64,000 nt of DNA from an uncultured Eubacteriales bacterium (GCA_949284175.1 CASDVE010000013.1:41481-105480); one strand, 5' to 3'. Shown: positions 18,770 to 28,607, numbered from the stretch's first letter. Made by a program: numbers and translations. Notes: a model not told the origin generated them from the letters alone.

Positions 18770-18816
18770 ATAAAATATCCACAAAGAAATACAAATAAAA
18801 TTTCTTTGTGGATATG
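18770..18816 (-). terminator. Terminator of the hydantoinase gene
   Basis: A 15-bp perfect stem (ATATCCACAAAGAAA / TTTCTTTGTGGATAT), followed by TTTTATATT on the minus strand. Confidence 0.8.
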
Positions 18817-18849
18817 GTTATACTATCACATGATTATTTTCTTTTTGCT

Positions 18850-20214
18850 TTAGAAGCAATCCGTTCTGCTTACATATTTACCCTGTTTTTCTAATACTAA
18901 TTCTCCATTTTTAACAACGTGTTCCCCATTTAAAATAACATGCTTTGCTTGCCCTTTTACTTCAATTCCTTCATATGGTGTATAGTCTGTATTATAGTGT
19001 TGATTTTCTTGATGAATGGTATGAGTTACTTTTGGATCCCATACAACAATATCTGCATCGCTACCAACCATAATCGCACCTTTTTGTGGATACATGCCAT
19101 ATTGTTTTGCAACATTTTCTGAACAAAGTTGGCTGAACTGCTCTAGTGTCATTCTTCCTTTTTCCACTCCAAATGTATAGATCAGTTCCACTCTATTTTC
19201 TACCCCTGGCATACCTCCTGGAATCTTTGTAAAATCATCTCTTCCAAGTGTTTTTTGTCCTTCAAAGTTAAAACTGCATTGATCCGTTGCAATGGTATCC
19301 ACTTCTCCATTTTGAATCGCCACCCAAAGAGCGTCCACATCCTCTTGTTTTCTAAGCGGTGGAGAGATAATATATTTTGCCCCTTCATAATCTGGAAGAG
19401 AATATACAGCATCGGTTAATAATAAATATTGAGGGCATGTTTCAACAAACACTTTTTGTCCTTGTGCTCTTGCTTTTCTAATTTCATCAAGCCCTTCTTT
19501 TGTACTTAAATGTACAACACAAACTGGAACTTTTGCTTTTTTTCCAAGCTCTAAATACTCTTTTACCGCTTTTCCCTCTGCTTTTGCAGGTTTAGAAAGC
19601 GGATGAGCCTCTGGCGTATTATGTCCTAATCTCTTTTGTTCCTCTACGCCTTCTTTGATCATAGCATCATCTTCACAATGACATCCTACAAGACCATGAA
19701 CTTTGCCTGTTTCTTGTAAAATTTCAAGTATTTCATCGTTATTTGTTCGAAGAGCGTCATATGCCATATACACTTTGAATGATGTAACTCCCGCTTTTGC
19801 CATATCTGGAATCTCTTTTTTTAATTCCTCATTCCATTCTGTAAATGCCATATGAAAGGCGTAGTTACAAGAAGATTTTCCATCTGCCATTCTATGCCAG
19901 TTTTGCAATCCTTCTTTTAATGTTTCTCCACGAAATGCTGTGGCAAAATCAATAATTGTTGTTGTTCCACCAATGATCGCTGCCTTTGTTCCATAATAGA
20001 AATCGTCTGGAGAAACAGTAGAACCTGTATCCAATTCAAAATGCGTGTGCGGATCGATAAAACCTGCGAATACATAACAACCAGTTGCGTCTATGATGTC
20101 ATCCGTTCCTGTAAGACCCTCCCCGATTTCTGTAATTTTACCATCTTTTACAGCAATATCCGCTTGGAACTTTCTTCCATTGGTAATAATTGTTCCATTT
20201 TTAATTATCTTCAT
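18850..20214 (-). CDS. hyuA: Dihydropyrimidinase / hydantoinase (HyuA, YgeZ-like)
   Basis: 454 residues from the ATG at 20214, chosen because it has GAAGGG five bases upstream and gives the conserved start MKIIKNGTIITNG; an ATG 30 codons further up is an unrelated extension. Binuclear metal ligands are visible: HTH in DPHTHFEL, the carbamylated lysine in SFKVYMAY, His in GCHCEDD, His in VVHLST and Asp in ATDQCSF. The family opens cyclic amides (hydantoins, dihydropyrimidines) to carbamoyl amino acids. In E. coli and gut clostridia it is linked to ygfK, ssnA and ygeWXY, so here it probably opens a purine-derived ring. It has its own terminator and a partial TTGATT palindrome upstream. Confidence 0.88.
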   Translation of the reverse strand: MKIIKNGTIITNGRKFQADIAVKDGKITEIGEGLTGTDDIIDATGCYVFAGFIDPHTHFELDTGSTVSPDDFYYGTKAAIIGGTTTIIDFATAFRGETLKEGLQNWHRMADGKSSCNYAFHMAFTEWNEELKKEIPDMAKAGVTSFKVYMAYDALRTNNDEILEILQETGKVHGLVGCHCEDDAMIKEGVEEQKRLGHNTPEAHPLSKPAKAEGKAVKEYLELGKKAKVPVCVVHLSTKEGLDEIRKARAQGQKVFVETCPQYLLLTDAVYSLPDYEGAKYIISPPLRKQEDVDALWVAIQNGEVDTIATDQCSFNFEGQKTLGRDDFTKIPGGMPGVENRVELIYTFGVEKGRMTLEQFSQLCSENVAKQYGMYPQKGAIMVGSDADIVVWDPKVTHTIHQENQHYNTDYTPYEGIEVKGQAKHVILNGEHVVKNGELVLEKQGKYVSRTDCF

Positions 20215-20250
20215 ATGCACCCTTCTTTCTCTTCTTTGCGTTTTATTAAA

Positions 20251-20262
20251 TTGATTGTTAAA
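20251..20262 (-). promoter_or_regulatory. Candidate operator upstream of hyuA
   Basis: TTGATTGTTAAA on the plus strand, a partial match to the TTGATTA palindromes of the purine genes, 37 bases before the hyuA start. It falls between a weak -35 (TTGTAA) and -10 (TTAATA) on the minus strand. Confidence 0.3.
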
Positions 20263-20280
20263 TATTTTACAACTGAAAGT

Positions 20281-20346
20281 AACCTCATAGCCATGATTAC
20301 TCACAGCTATGAGGTTTTTGAAGAGGGAAGTTATCCTCCCTCTTCC
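20281..20346. other. Two tandem hairpins between ygfK and hyuA
   Basis: AACCTCATAGC/GCTATGAGGTT (11-bp stem) and AAGAGGGA/TCCCTCTT. On the minus strand neither is followed by a T run, so they may act as 3'-end stabilisers of ygfK mRNA rather than as terminators. Confidence 0.5.
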
Positions 20347-20371
20347 TCTCTTTCCTTCTATCTTATATTTT

Positions 20372-23356
20372 TTATCTTAAAAGATAGCTATCATTCTGAA
20401 ACATAGCAAACACAATGTTTTCTAATTCTTTTGGAAGTTTCGTTTCTGTTGCATTTAATTCTGTATCAAATACTTCTCCGTCTAAACGAACACGAATCTT
20501 CTTAGCTTCTTTGTCAAGAACTGTAAATCCTTGATTTTTGCTATCATTGAAATCTTCTACATCATTAAAGTATGTGAATTTATCAAGGTATGGTGCACTG
20601 CTATATGGACAGAATGTACGGCAGTTACCGCATTCATTACACATACCATCCATATGTACAATTTGTAATTTGCCATCTGCTGTGCGAACAGAAACGTTAG
20701 CACGGTTTGGACATACGTCTACACAGTTTTCACATACACAAGAACAGCTTAAGCAACGATCAGATTCTTTTTCTGGTGCTTCTGCCATAGCAAGAACACC
20801 TTTTTTCTCTCTGCAATCTTCTTCTTTATAATCATAGCTTGCAATTGCTGGTTCTATTTTTGCTTTTTCTGCTGCTGCAATTGTAAGAGCTGCTCTTTGA
20901 GCATCTGCAATTGCTTCTACAACTGTGGCTGGGCCTCTTAAAGCATCACCGATTGCATATACATTTTTCACGTCTGTTCCAAATACTTTCTTTGTCACTT
21001 TTACGCCGTTTGCTGTATATAATTCTGTATCAACTTTTTCACCAACTGCTGCGATTACAGTATCACAGTCAACTTCAACAAGTTCATCTGTTGCAACTGG
21101 AGAACGTCTTCCAGAAGCATCTGGCTCACCGAGTACCATCTTCACACATGTTAATTTTCCATTTTCTAACGCTTTAGGGGCTGCTAATTCTAAGAATTCA
21201 ACACCATCTTCGATAGCAAATACAAGTTCTTCTTCATCAGCTGGCATATATTTCTTTGTTCTTCTATAAACAATTGTTACTTTTTCAACACCTGGAAGAC
21301 GTTTTGCTACTCTTGCTGTATCCATTGCTGTATTACCAGCACCTACTACTACTACATTCTTTCCTACATTGACACTAGCAACATCTTTTTTACATGCTTC
21401 TAAGAATTCAAGAACGTCCATAGCTTCGCCTTTTTCTAATTCAACAACACCTGGTTTCCAAGCACCTGTTGCAAATAAGAAATATTCATATCCTTGTGCT
21501 TTTAACTCTTCAATAGAAGATACTTCTGTGTTTAATTTTACTTCTGCTCCCATTCTTTCAACAAGACGAACATCTCTTTGGATATCTTCTGTTGCAATAC
21601 GAAATTCTGGAATAACGTGTTGTACAACACCACCTAAAGAATCTCTCTTTTCAAAGATTGTGGATTTTACTCCATATCTTCCGAGGAAGTAAGCAGCTGC
21701 CATACCAGCAGGACCACCACCAATGATCGCAACTTTTGCTTTACCTTCTAATACAACTTGTGGAAGTTCTTCCATTAACTTGTCATAAGCATTTTTAGCT
21801 GCTACTAATTTAGCTGCACGAATTTGTACTGGTTCTTCATAGAAATTACGTGTACATTTTGTCATACATCTATGGTTACAAATAGTACCTGTTACAAATG
21901 GTAATGGGTTCTTATCTGTAATAACCTTTAACGCTTCTAAATGTTTTCCTTCTCCAACGTAAGCAACATAACTTGGAATATCCTGATGAATTGGACATCC
22001 TTCTGTACATGGAGCGATGAAACAATCTGTTAAAGGTACTTTATCTTCAATTTTACGTTCTGGAATTGGTTTAATTGGTTTTACATGGTGTTTATCTGTT
22101 TTCGCAGATTCAGCTAAAGCACTGAGTTTTTCTACATCAACTGCCTCAAACTTCTTGTATTCCATTTTATCAAGGAGTTCTGCAATCTGTTCGAAACGGT
22201 TGTATCCACCAGTTTTTAATAAAGTAGTTGCCATCGTAATTGGCCATACATTGGCTGCAAAAATTCTATCAATGTTGAAGAAGTCAGCACCACCAGAATA
22301 TGAAATACGAAGTTTTCCATTAAATTCTTTTGATAATCTATCAGCAAGAGAAATACTTAATGGATATAACGCTTTACCAGACATATACATTTCATCTGCT
22401 GCCATCACATCTTTTGGATTGTTAACAGGGAATGTATTTGTAATTTTAACACCAAATTCCAATCCTCTTTCTTCACAAAGAGCCATCAAACGTTTGAACA
22501 TTGGAATTGCATCTTCATATTGTAAATCATCTCTGAAATGGAAATCATCAAAATCCATGTAATCATAACCCATTTCATCCATTGTCTTTCTTGCAAATTC
22601 ATATCCAAGAAGTGTTGGGTTACATTTAATAAAGGTATTTAATCCTTTTTCTTTGATTAAATATGTAGAGATCTTTTCAATTTCACTTGGAGGACATCCA
22701 TGTAATGTAGAAAGTGTAATAGAATCACTCACAACTGGAGAGATGGATTCCACATATTCTGCATCCACATTTTTAAAACGATCTAAGTTTGCTAATGCCC
22801 ATGCTTTACATTCTTTAAAAGTTTCTGTTTTGCTTGCATCTCTCATTCCTTCAATATAATTATCAACTTTTTCAGTTGTGATGCCAGCATAATCATAACC
22901 AACACTCATATTGAATACAAAACCGTTTGGATCACCAAAACCAAACTCTTTTGCTAATAATTTACATGCAAACCATCCTTTTATATATTCTTCCAATGCC
23001 TGAGGAACAAATAACTCTGTTGACCATTCTGTATTATAGCATTCATCTCTTGCATCAATACAAGGTCTCATTACGCAAGCGGATAATTCATCTCCGTCCA
23101 TAACCTGTACTGTTTTTACTTCAAAGAAACGAGCTCCCGCTACATATCCAGCAATGATGTTCTGTGCTAACTGTGTGTTTGGTCCTGCTGCTGGTCCAAT
23201 TGGAGTTTCAATTTTTTCCTTAAAAATAGGAAGGCTTTTCGCTGGATTTGCTTTATAGAAATGACGTACGCCAAAGATACTTCCTTTCTGTTCTTTTTCT
23301 GTTAATACCCAGTTCATTAACTGTCCAAATGGGATTAATCTCATTTTTTCACCCAT
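20372..23356 (-). CDS. ygfK: YgfK-type flavin/iron-sulfur oxidoreductase of purine degradation
   Basis: 994 residues. Residues about 1-410 resemble a dihydropyrimidine/dihydroorotate dehydrogenase-like FMN barrel (GPAAGPNTQLAQN, SITLSTLHGCPPSEI). About 450-560 is the GltD-type iron-sulfur N-domain (CTEGCPIHQDIPSYV, CNHRCMTKCTRNF). About 575-860 is an FAD/NAD(P)H Rossmann pair (IIGGGPAGMAAAYFLG; VVVGAGNTAMDTARVAKRL; NVYAIGDALRGPATV). A ferredoxin-like end follows (CLSCSCVCENCVDVCPN, CNECGNCRTFCPY). The family (once called putative selenate reductase YgfK) travels with selenium-dependent molybdenum hydroxylases; by its PreTA-like parts it probably reduces a purine-derived ring. AAGGAGGT precedes the start by 7 bases. 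Confidence 0.88.
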   Translation of the reverse strand: MGEKMRLIPFGQLMNWVLTEKEQKGSIFGVRHFYKANPAKSLPIFKEKIETPIGPAAGPNTQLAQNIIAGYVAGARFFEVKTVQVMDGDELSACVMRPCIDARDECYNTEWSTELFVPQALEEYIKGWFACKLLAKEFGFGDPNGFVFNMSVGYDYAGITTEKVDNYIEGMRDASKTETFKECKAWALANLDRFKNVDAEYVESISPVVSDSITLSTLHGCPPSEIEKISTYLIKEKGLNTFIKCNPTLLGYEFARKTMDEMGYDYMDFDDFHFRDDLQYEDAIPMFKRLMALCEERGLEFGVKITNTFPVNNPKDVMAADEMYMSGKALYPLSISLADRLSKEFNGKLRISYSGGADFFNIDRIFAANVWPITMATTLLKTGGYNRFEQIAELLDKMEYKKFEAVDVEKLSALAESAKTDKHHVKPIKPIPERKIEDKVPLTDCFIAPCTEGCPIHQDIPSYVAYVGEGKHLEALKVITDKNPLPFVTGTICNHRCMTKCTRNFYEEPVQIRAAKLVAAKNAYDKLMEELPQVVLEGKAKVAIIGGGPAGMAAAYFLGRYGVKSTIFEKRDSLGGVVQHVIPEFRIATEDIQRDVRLVERMGAEVKLNTEVSSIEELKAQGYEYFLFATGAWKPGVVELEKGEAMDVLEFLEACKKDVASVNVGKNVVVVGAGNTAMDTARVAKRLPGVEKVTIVYRRTKKYMPADEEELVFAIEDGVEFLELAAPKALENGKLTCVKMVLGEPDASGRRSPVATDELVEVDCDTVIAAVGEKVDTELYTANGVKVTKKVFGTDVKNVYAIGDALRGPATVVEAIADAQRAALTIAAAEKAKIEPAIASYDYKEEDCREKKGVLAMAEAPEKESDRCLSCSCVCENCVDVCPNRANVSVRTADGKLQIVHMDGMCNECGNCRTFCPYSSAPYLDKFTYFNDVEDFNDSKNQGFTVLDKEAKKIRVRLDGEVFDTELNATETKLPKELENIVFAMFQNDSYLLR

Positions 23357-23433
23357 GGTATTTACCTCCTTAAATTCTTTTATTATTTATACAATCATTA
23401 TGGAATATAATAATTTTACAATTTATTACACCA

Positions 23434-23470
23434 AAAACAGGAGTAAGGAGAATTTTCTTACTCCTATTTT
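23434..23470. terminator. Bidirectional terminator after ssnA
   Basis: AGGAGTAAG/CTTACTCCT stem, followed by ATTTTT on plus and GTTTTTGG on minus. It separates ssnA from ygfK, so ygfK has its own transcript. Confidence 0.7.
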
Positions 23471-23481
23471 TGCTTATTTGC

Positions 23482-23512
23482 ATGAGAAGTACACAAAACG
23501 TACTTCTCATCG
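23482..23512 (-). repeat. Partial relative of the 96-bp repeat (first hairpin only)
   Basis: Minus strand CGATGAGAAGTAC...GTACTTCTCATG reproduces the start and first hairpin of copies A and B, without the second half. Confidence 0.4.
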
Positions 23513-23563
23513 TTATCTTCTATACCATTCTTTTATAGAATGCCTATTCAATCTTCAAAATGA

Positions 23564-24895
23564 TTATGCGTTAATTCTGTTCCAGTAATTTCCAGAAACT
23601 TCACGAATTTTTGCCATCATAGCTTTTTCATCTACGTTTACAAATTCGCGATCTTTATATACAACTTTACCATTGATCATAGTAGTAACAACAGATCTTC
23701 CCTGCATTCCAAATAATACATGAGAATTAATATTAGCTGGTGTCATCTGTGTATATGGATCATAATCTGTTACGATAATATCCGCATAAGCACCTTCTTT
23801 GATAACACCTAATGGTTTATTGAAGTATCTTGCTGCGATTTGTGGGTTATTATCAAATAACATCTGAGCAGATTCTCCCCAAGCCACTGTTGGATTGCAA
23901 AGATTATGTTTGTGAATAATATTTGCAACTTTGAAAGATTCTGTCATGTCGTTTGTATATCCGTCTGTTCCAAGACCTACTAAAACACCTTTTTCTAACA
24001 TTTTCAAAACAGGACCACATCCTACTGCATTACCCATGTTAGATTCTGGATTATGTACAACCATTGTATTTGTCTGAGCAAGAATTTCCATTTCTCTTTC
24101 ATTGATATGGATACAATGACCAGCGATTGTCTTTTCTCCAAGAATATTCATATCAAAAAGACGTTCTACACAACGTTTATTGTATTTTTCTAAAGAGTCA
24201 TAAACATCAGCAAGTCCTTCTGCCACATGAATATGATATCCATATTCTTCTGGTTTATGTTCCGCACAAAATTCTAAAGTCTGATTGCTTAATGTGAATG
24301 GAGCGTGCATACCCATCATACCTTTTTGCATATCAGAATCATCTTTTAATGTAGCCTTCATAAATGCTTCATTTTCAAGAACTGCTGCTTTCATTTTGTC
24401 TTCACCATCACGGTCAGAAACTTCATAGCAAAGACATGTTCTAACACCTAATTCTTTTGCTACATCACTAATGGCGAATAAACTATCTTTGATTTCACCA
24501 TAACTTGCATGATGATCAAATACTGTTGTAACACCACATTTGATTCCTTCCATATAAGTTGCGTAAGCACTATATCTATTTTCTACATTTGTTAATAAAC
24601 GGTCCATTCTCCACCATTGACCATCTAAAATATCCATAAAGTTCTTTGGATTGTGCCCCTTAATTGATAATCCCCTCGCGAATGCACTATAAATATGATT
24701 ATGTGCATTGATGAAACCTGGCATGATTGTTCCACCTTTTGCATCAACAAATTCTGCATCAGGATATTTTGCTTTTAATTCCGCTGTTGTTCCAACTTCT
24801 TTGATTAAGTTTCCTTCAACTGCTACACATCCATCTTCATAAAGCGGATTTTCATTATTTCTTGTAATCAGTTTTCCATTTCCTACTAAAATCAT
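23564..24895 (-). CDS. ssnA: SsnA-type amidohydrolase of the purine cluster
   Basis: 443 residues from the ATG at 24895 (AGGAG eight bases upstream, conserved start MILVGNGKLITRN); the frame is open 24 codons further but without family likeness. It is a metal-dependent amidohydrolase of the guanine/chlorohydrolase deaminase branch: NAHNHIYSAF (metal HxH), YHIHVAEGLAD, AGHCIHINE and LGTDGYTNDM. SsnA proteins are fixed partners of selenium-dependent molybdenum hydroxylase clusters and of ygfK, hyuA and ygeWXY; the accepted role is deamination or ring hydrolysis of a purine-derived compound, exact substrate unproven here. It is divergent from the YheO-like regulator, with a TTGATTAGTCAATCAA palindrome between. 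Confidence 0.87.
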   Translation of the reverse strand: MILVGNGKLITRNNENPLYEDGCVAVEGNLIKEVGTTAELKAKYPDAEFVDAKGGTIMPGFINAHNHIYSAFARGLSIKGHNPKNFMDILDGQWWRMDRLLTNVENRYSAYATYMEGIKCGVTTVFDHHASYGEIKDSLFAISDVAKELGVRTCLCYEVSDRDGEDKMKAAVLENEAFMKATLKDDSDMQKGMMGMHAPFTLSNQTLEFCAEHKPEEYGYHIHVAEGLADVYDSLEKYNKRCVERLFDMNILGEKTIAGHCIHINEREMEILAQTNTMVVHNPESNMGNAVGCGPVLKMLEKGVLVGLGTDGYTNDMTESFKVANIIHKHNLCNPTVAWGESAQMLFDNNPQIAARYFNKPLGVIKEGAYADIIVTDYDPYTQMTPANINSHVLFGMQGRSVVTTMINGKVVYKDREFVNVDEKAMMAKIREVSGNYWNRINA

Positions 24896-24955
24896 AGTCC
24901 AGACTCCTTTTCTTACCCTATTCTTACTTATTCTTTCACTGTCTTTTTTCATTAA

Positions 24956-24971
24956 TTGATTAGTCAATCAA
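24956..24971. promoter_or_regulatory. Palindromic operator in the ssnA promoter region
   Basis: TTGATTAGTCAATCAA, 16 bases with outer arms TTGATT/AATCAA. It lies just downstream of the predicted ssnA start site, a classic repressor position, and about 270 bases from the regulator start. Confidence 0.6.
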
Positions 24972-24982
24972 TTCATACTTAA

Positions 24983-25011
24983 GTTATAACATATTTGCTA
25001 CAAAACTTCAA
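24983..25011 (-). promoter_or_regulatory. Sigma-A promoter of ssnA
   Basis: Minus strand TTGAAG, 17 bases, TATAAC, 88 bases before the ssnA ATG. Confidence 0.55.
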
Positions 25012-25131
25012 TCATTATTTAAATTTTTTTAGAACTTTTTTATAGTCACTTTATTAATAAGTAAAAAATCATTGTTTCTTTTTCCTAACTAAAAATTTTT
25101 TAGTAAATCAAAAAATTTTTTTAAAAAGGTA

Positions 25132-25159
25132 TTGCATTTCTAAAAATTTGTGGTATGAT
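25132..25159 (+). promoter_or_regulatory. Sigma-A promoter of the YheO-like regulator and purine genes
   Basis: TTGCAT, 16 bases, TATGAT, followed closely by the operator at 25175-25190. Confidence 0.6.
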
Positions 25160-25174
25160 GGAGATACAAAGCAG

Positions 25175-25190
25175 TTGATTAACTAGTCAA
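25175..25190. promoter_or_regulatory. Palindromic operator before the regulator gene
   Basis: TTGATTAACTAGTCAA, same arms as 24956-24971 with one mismatch. It lies just past the predicted start site, suggesting autoregulation. Confidence 0.6.
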
Positions 25191-25228
25191 ACAAAAGTAA
25201 TACTGCTTACCGAAAGGAAGTGATACGC

Positions 25229-25867
25229 ATGGGCTTGAACTTGTCTTTTCTGGCTCAGATTGCAAAGGGTATCGCCAAACAATTCGGTGACAATTGTGAA
25301 GTCGTAATACACGACCTTACAAAAAATCTGGAAGAATCTGTCGTTCTAATTGAGAATGGACACGTTACAAACCGTAAAATCGGTGACGGCCCTTCCCACG
25401 TAGTATTAAATGCCTTAAAAGGTGATTTAACAAAATTGGAAGACCATCTCGGATATTTAACTAAGACATCCGACGGAAGAATATTAAAATCTTCTACTAT
25501 ATTTATAAGGAACGAAAATAATCCTTCTAAAATAGATGGTATTTTATCAATTAACTACGATATTACAGGTTTATTATTGGTAGAAAGTTCAATAAAATCA
25601 CTTGTTGTTTCTGAAGCCGATAAACTCCCTAGCAAGGAACCAGAACGGATTACCCAGAATGTCAGCGATTTGCTAGATGACTTATTAGAGCAGTCTGTTG
25701 CACTGGTTGGAAAGCCGGTTGCTTTAATGACCAAAGAAGATAAAGTCACGGCGATTCAGTTTTTGAATGATGCCGGAGCATTCCTTATTACAAAGTCCGG
25801 CGATAAAGTTTCCAACTATTTCGGAATTTCTAAATATACCTTATATAGTTATATTGGAAGTAAATAA
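25229..25867 (+). CDS. YheO-type PAS and HTH transcriptional regulator of the purine genes
   Basis: 212 residues from the ATG at 25229; AAAGGAAG lies at a fitting distance, while the GTG at 25220 overlaps it. Residues about 5-115 form a YheO-like PAS domain (FGDNCEVVIHDL, IGDGPSHVVL, SSTIFIRN, GILSINYDI), a proposed small-molecule sensor. The C-terminus (about 145-212) is the HTH_22 DNA-binding domain ending GAFLITKSGDKVSNYFGISKYTLYSYIG. It stands at the head of ygeX-ygeY-ygeW and divergent from ssnA, with matching palindromes on both sides. It is the best candidate to bind the TTGATTA sites. The ligand is unknown; a purine intermediate is my inference. E. coli uses a sigma-54 activator for its related cluster instead. 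Confidence 0.85.
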   Translation: MGLNLSFLAQIAKGIAKQFGDNCEVVIHDLTKNLEESVVLIENGHVTNRKIGDGPSHVVLNALKGDLTKLEDHLGYLTKTSDGRILKSSTIFIRNENNPSKIDGILSINYDITGLLLVESSIKSLVVSEADKLPSKEPERITQNVSDLLDDLLEQSVALVGKPVALMTKEDKVTAIQFLNDAGAFLITKSGDKVSNYFGISKYTLYSYIGSK

Positions 25868-25920
25868 ATGAGTACACTGAAATGTTTCATTATAGTATAA
25901 GTAAATGGAGGTACTTACAA

Positions 25921-27129
25921 ATGGGTGAATTACAATGGGCAGTAAATAAAATGCCTAAAACAGATGACAAAAACCTTCCGGTTATGGCGTTATCTGAAGT
26001 GGAAAAAGCAAGAGAATTTCATAAAACAATTCCAGGATACAAACCTACTCCTCTTGCTAAACTTACAAACATGGCTGAATACTTAGGACTTGGCGAAGTA
26101 TATATAAAAGATGAATCCTATCGTTTCGGTCTTAATGCTTTCAAAGTATTAGGCGGTTCTTTCGCAATGGCTCGTTACATTGCACAGCAGACGGGAAGAG
26201 ATGTTTCTGAATTAGATTTCGAAACTCTTACATCTGATAAACTTCGTGAAGAATTTGGTCAGGCAACATTTTTTACTGCCACAGACGGTAATCATGGGCG
26301 TGGAGTTGCATGGGCTGCTAATCGCTTAAAACAAAAATCCGTTGTTTTCATGCCAAAGGGATCAACAGAAACTCGTCTTAAAAATATTCAAGCAGAAGGT
26401 GCTACTGCTACTATTGAAGAAGTAAACTACGACGAATGTGTTCGTATGGCTGCTGCTGCTGCTGCAAAAACTCCAAACGGTGTTGTTGTGCAGGATACTG
26501 CTTGGGAAGGATACGAAGAAATCCCATCTTGGATTATGCAGGGTTACGGAACAATGGCATTAGAAGCAAGTGCTCAATTAGCAGAAAACGGTGTTGACCG
26601 TCCTACTCATGTGTTCGTACAGGCAGGAGTTGGTTCTTTAGCAGGTGCTGTTCAAGGTTATTTTGCTAACAAATATCCAGACAATCCACCTATTGTTGTT
26701 GTTGTCGAAGCAGATGTTGCAGCTTGTCTTTACAAAGGTGCTGTTCAAGGCAATGGAGAAGAAGCAATCGTTGATGGCGATATGCAAACAATTATGGCTG
26801 GTCTTGCTTGTGGAGAACCAAACACAACTTCTTGGGATATCTTAAAGAACCACGTATCTGTATTCATCGCTGCATCTGATGGAATCGCTGCTCATGGTAT
26901 GAGAATGTTAAGCGCTCCTATCAAGGGAGATCCTCAGGTTGTTTCTGGTGAATCTGGTGCAGCTCCATTCGGTGCTCTTGTTTCTATTATGAAAGATCCA
27001 GCATACGCTGATTTAAGAGCCGAATTAAAATTAGATAAAGATTCCAAAGTACTTCTCTTCTCTACTGAAGGTGATACTGACCCAGATCGTTATAAAGAAA
27101 TCGTTTGGGATGGAAAACAATATAAATAA
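25921..27129 (+). CDS. dpaL: Diaminopropionate ammonia-lyase (YgeX)
   Basis: 402 residues from the ATG at 25921, with GGAGGT eight bases upstream. It is a fold-type II PLP enzyme that converts 2,3-diaminopropionate to pyruvate and two ammonia. The PLP lysine is in GLNAFKVLGGS, and the phosphate/substrate segments TATDGNHGRGVAWAA, GWEGYEEIPSWIMQGYGTM-like stretch and VQAGVGSLAGAV follow. In gut purine degraders ygeX is the step that delivers pyruvate from the purine skeleton. It follows the regulator by 53 bases and precedes ygeY. Codons are strongly biased (GCT/GCA, GGT), suggesting high expression. Confidence 0.93.
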   Translation: MGELQWAVNKMPKTDDKNLPVMALSEVEKAREFHKTIPGYKPTPLAKLTNMAEYLGLGEVYIKDESYRFGLNAFKVLGGSFAMARYIAQQTGRDVSELDFETLTSDKLREEFGQATFFTATDGNHGRGVAWAANRLKQKSVVFMPKGSTETRLKNIQAEGATATIEEVNYDECVRMAAAAAAKTPNGVVVQDTAWEGYEEIPSWIMQGYGTMALEASAQLAENGVDRPTHVFVQAGVGSLAGAVQGYFANKYPDNPPIVVVVEADVAACLYKGAVQGNGEEAIVDGDMQTIMAGLACGEPNTTSWDILKNHVSVFIAASDGIAAHGMRMLSAPIKGDPQVVSGESGAAPFGALVSIMKDPAYADLRAELKLDKDSKVLLFSTEGDTDPDRYKEIVWDGKQYK

Positions 27130-27202
27130 TTAATTTTACTACGTATTTAAACGAAAATCAAATGAAACTATTCATCTGATATATATAATGGAGGTATTTA
27201 TC

Positions 27203-28513
27203 ATGGATTTTAACAAAATTAACGAATTAGCTCAGGGTTATTTACCAGCAATGACAAAATTCTTAAGAGATTTAGTTGCTATTCCTGGGGAAAGTTGTGA
27301 CGAAGAAGGTCATATCAACCGTATTGCTGAAGAAATGAGAGCAGTTGGATTTGACAAAGTTGTTATTGATGATATGGGTAACGTTCTCGGATACATGGGA
27401 ACAGGTGAAAAATTAATCGGTTATGATGCTCATATTGATACAGTAGGTATCGGTAATATCAACAACTGGTCTTTCGATCCATATGAAGGATACGAAAATG
27501 ACGAAGAAATCGGTGGACGTGGAACATCTGACCAGATGGGTGGTATTGTTTCTGCTGTATACGGTGCTAAGATCATGAAAGATATGGGTCTTTTAAATGA
27601 TAAATATCAGGTATTAGTAACTGGTACTGTTCAGGAAGAAGACTGTGATGGTCTTTGCTGGCAATACATCATCAACGAAGATAAAGTAAAACCTGAATTC
27701 GTTGTATCCACAGAACCAACAGATGGTGGTATCTATCGCGGACAACGTGGACGTATGGAAATCAGAATTGATGTAAAAGGTGTTTCTTGCCATGGTTCTG
27801 CTCCAGAACGTGGAGATAATGCTATTTACAAAATGGCTGACATCCTTCAAGACGTTCGTGCCCTTAACGAAAATGACGCATCTGACGCTAACGAAGTAAA
27901 AGGTTTAGTTAAAATGTTAGATGAAAAATATAACCCACAATGGAAAGAAGCTAACTTCTTAGGACGTGGTACTGTTACTACATCTGAAATCTTCTTCACA
28001 TCTCCATCTCGTTGTGCAGTTGCTGACTCTTGCTCTGTTTCTTTAGACCGTCGTATGACAGCTGGTGAAACATGGGAAAGCTGTTTAGATGAAATTCGTG
28101 CACTTCCTGCTGTTAAAAAATATGGTGATGATGTAACAGTTTCTATGTACGAATACTCTCGTCCATCTTACAAAGGACTTACATACCCAATCGAATGTTA
28201 CTTCCCAACATGGGTAATTCCAGAAGATCACCCTGTAACAGTTGCTTTAAATGAAGCATACAAAGGACTTTACGGAGATAAACGTCTTGGAAATGCTGAA
28301 ACAGAAGCTATGAGACAGGCTCGTCCACTTACAGATAAATGGACATTCTCTACAAACGGTGTATCTATCATGGGACGTAACGGAATCCCTTGCATCGGTT
28401 TCGGACCTGGTGCTGAAGCTCAGGCTCATGCTCCAAACGAAAAAACATTCAAAATTGACCTTGTAAGATGTGCTGCTGTTTACGCTGCTCTTCCTACAAT
28501 GTACTGCAAATAA
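27203..28513 (+). CDS. ygeY: YgeY-type selenium-metabolism-linked M20 hydrolase
   Basis: 436 residues from the ATG at 27203 (GGAGGT seven bases upstream). It is an M20 metallopeptidase/deacylase-fold enzyme with metal-site motifs [31 protein letters not shown] and a C-terminal [13 protein letters not shown]. The lid domain carries [19 protein letters not shown]. Family members are always found with ygeX and ygeW in molybdenum/selenium purine clusters and probably hydrolyse a ureido or carbamoyl compound made from the opened ring. The substrate here is inferred from neighbours only. Confidence 0.9.
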   Translation: MDFNKINELAQGYLPAMTKFLRDLVAIPGESCDEEGHINRIAEEMRAVGFDKVVIDDMGNVLGYMGTGEKLIGYDAHIDTVGIGNINNWSFDPYEGYENDEEIGGRGTSDQMGGIVSAVYGAKIMKDMGLLNDKYQVLVTGTVQEEDCDGLCWQYIINEDKVKPEFVVSTEPTDGGIYRGQRGRMEIRIDVKGVSCHGSAPERGDNAIYKMADILQDVRALNENDASDANEVKGLVKMLDEKYNPQWKEANFLGRGTVTTSEIFFTSPSRCAVADSCSVSLDRRMTAGETWESCLDEIRALPAVKKYGDDVTVSMYEYSRPSYKGLTYPIECYFPTWVIPEDHPVTVALNEAYKGLYGDKRLGNAETEAMRQARPLTDKWTFSTNGVSIMGRNGIPCIGFGPGAEAQAHAPNEKTFKIDLVRCAAVYAALPTMYCK

Positions 28514-28548
28514 TTTTTATTGATTATCAAAACTAAAAACAAAATCAT

Positions 28549-28580
28549 TGGGGGCGGGAACCTCTAAGGCTCCCCTCTCC
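28549..28580 (+). other. Hairpin between ygeY and ygeW
   Basis: GGGAACCT CTA AGGCTCCC, a GC-rich stem in AT-rich DNA without a following T run. Possibly an mRNA-stabilising or processing hairpin within the operon. TTGATTATCAA lies just before it (28520-28530). Confidence 0.4.
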
Positions 28581-28607
28581 TACTTATAAAAAAGGAGATA
28601 TAAAATT

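Noticed and set aside
18850..20304. Upstream ATG at 20304 for the hydantoinase
   Set aside because: The extra 30 codons cover the promoter region and have no likeness to the family; the ATG at 20214 has a good ribosome site.
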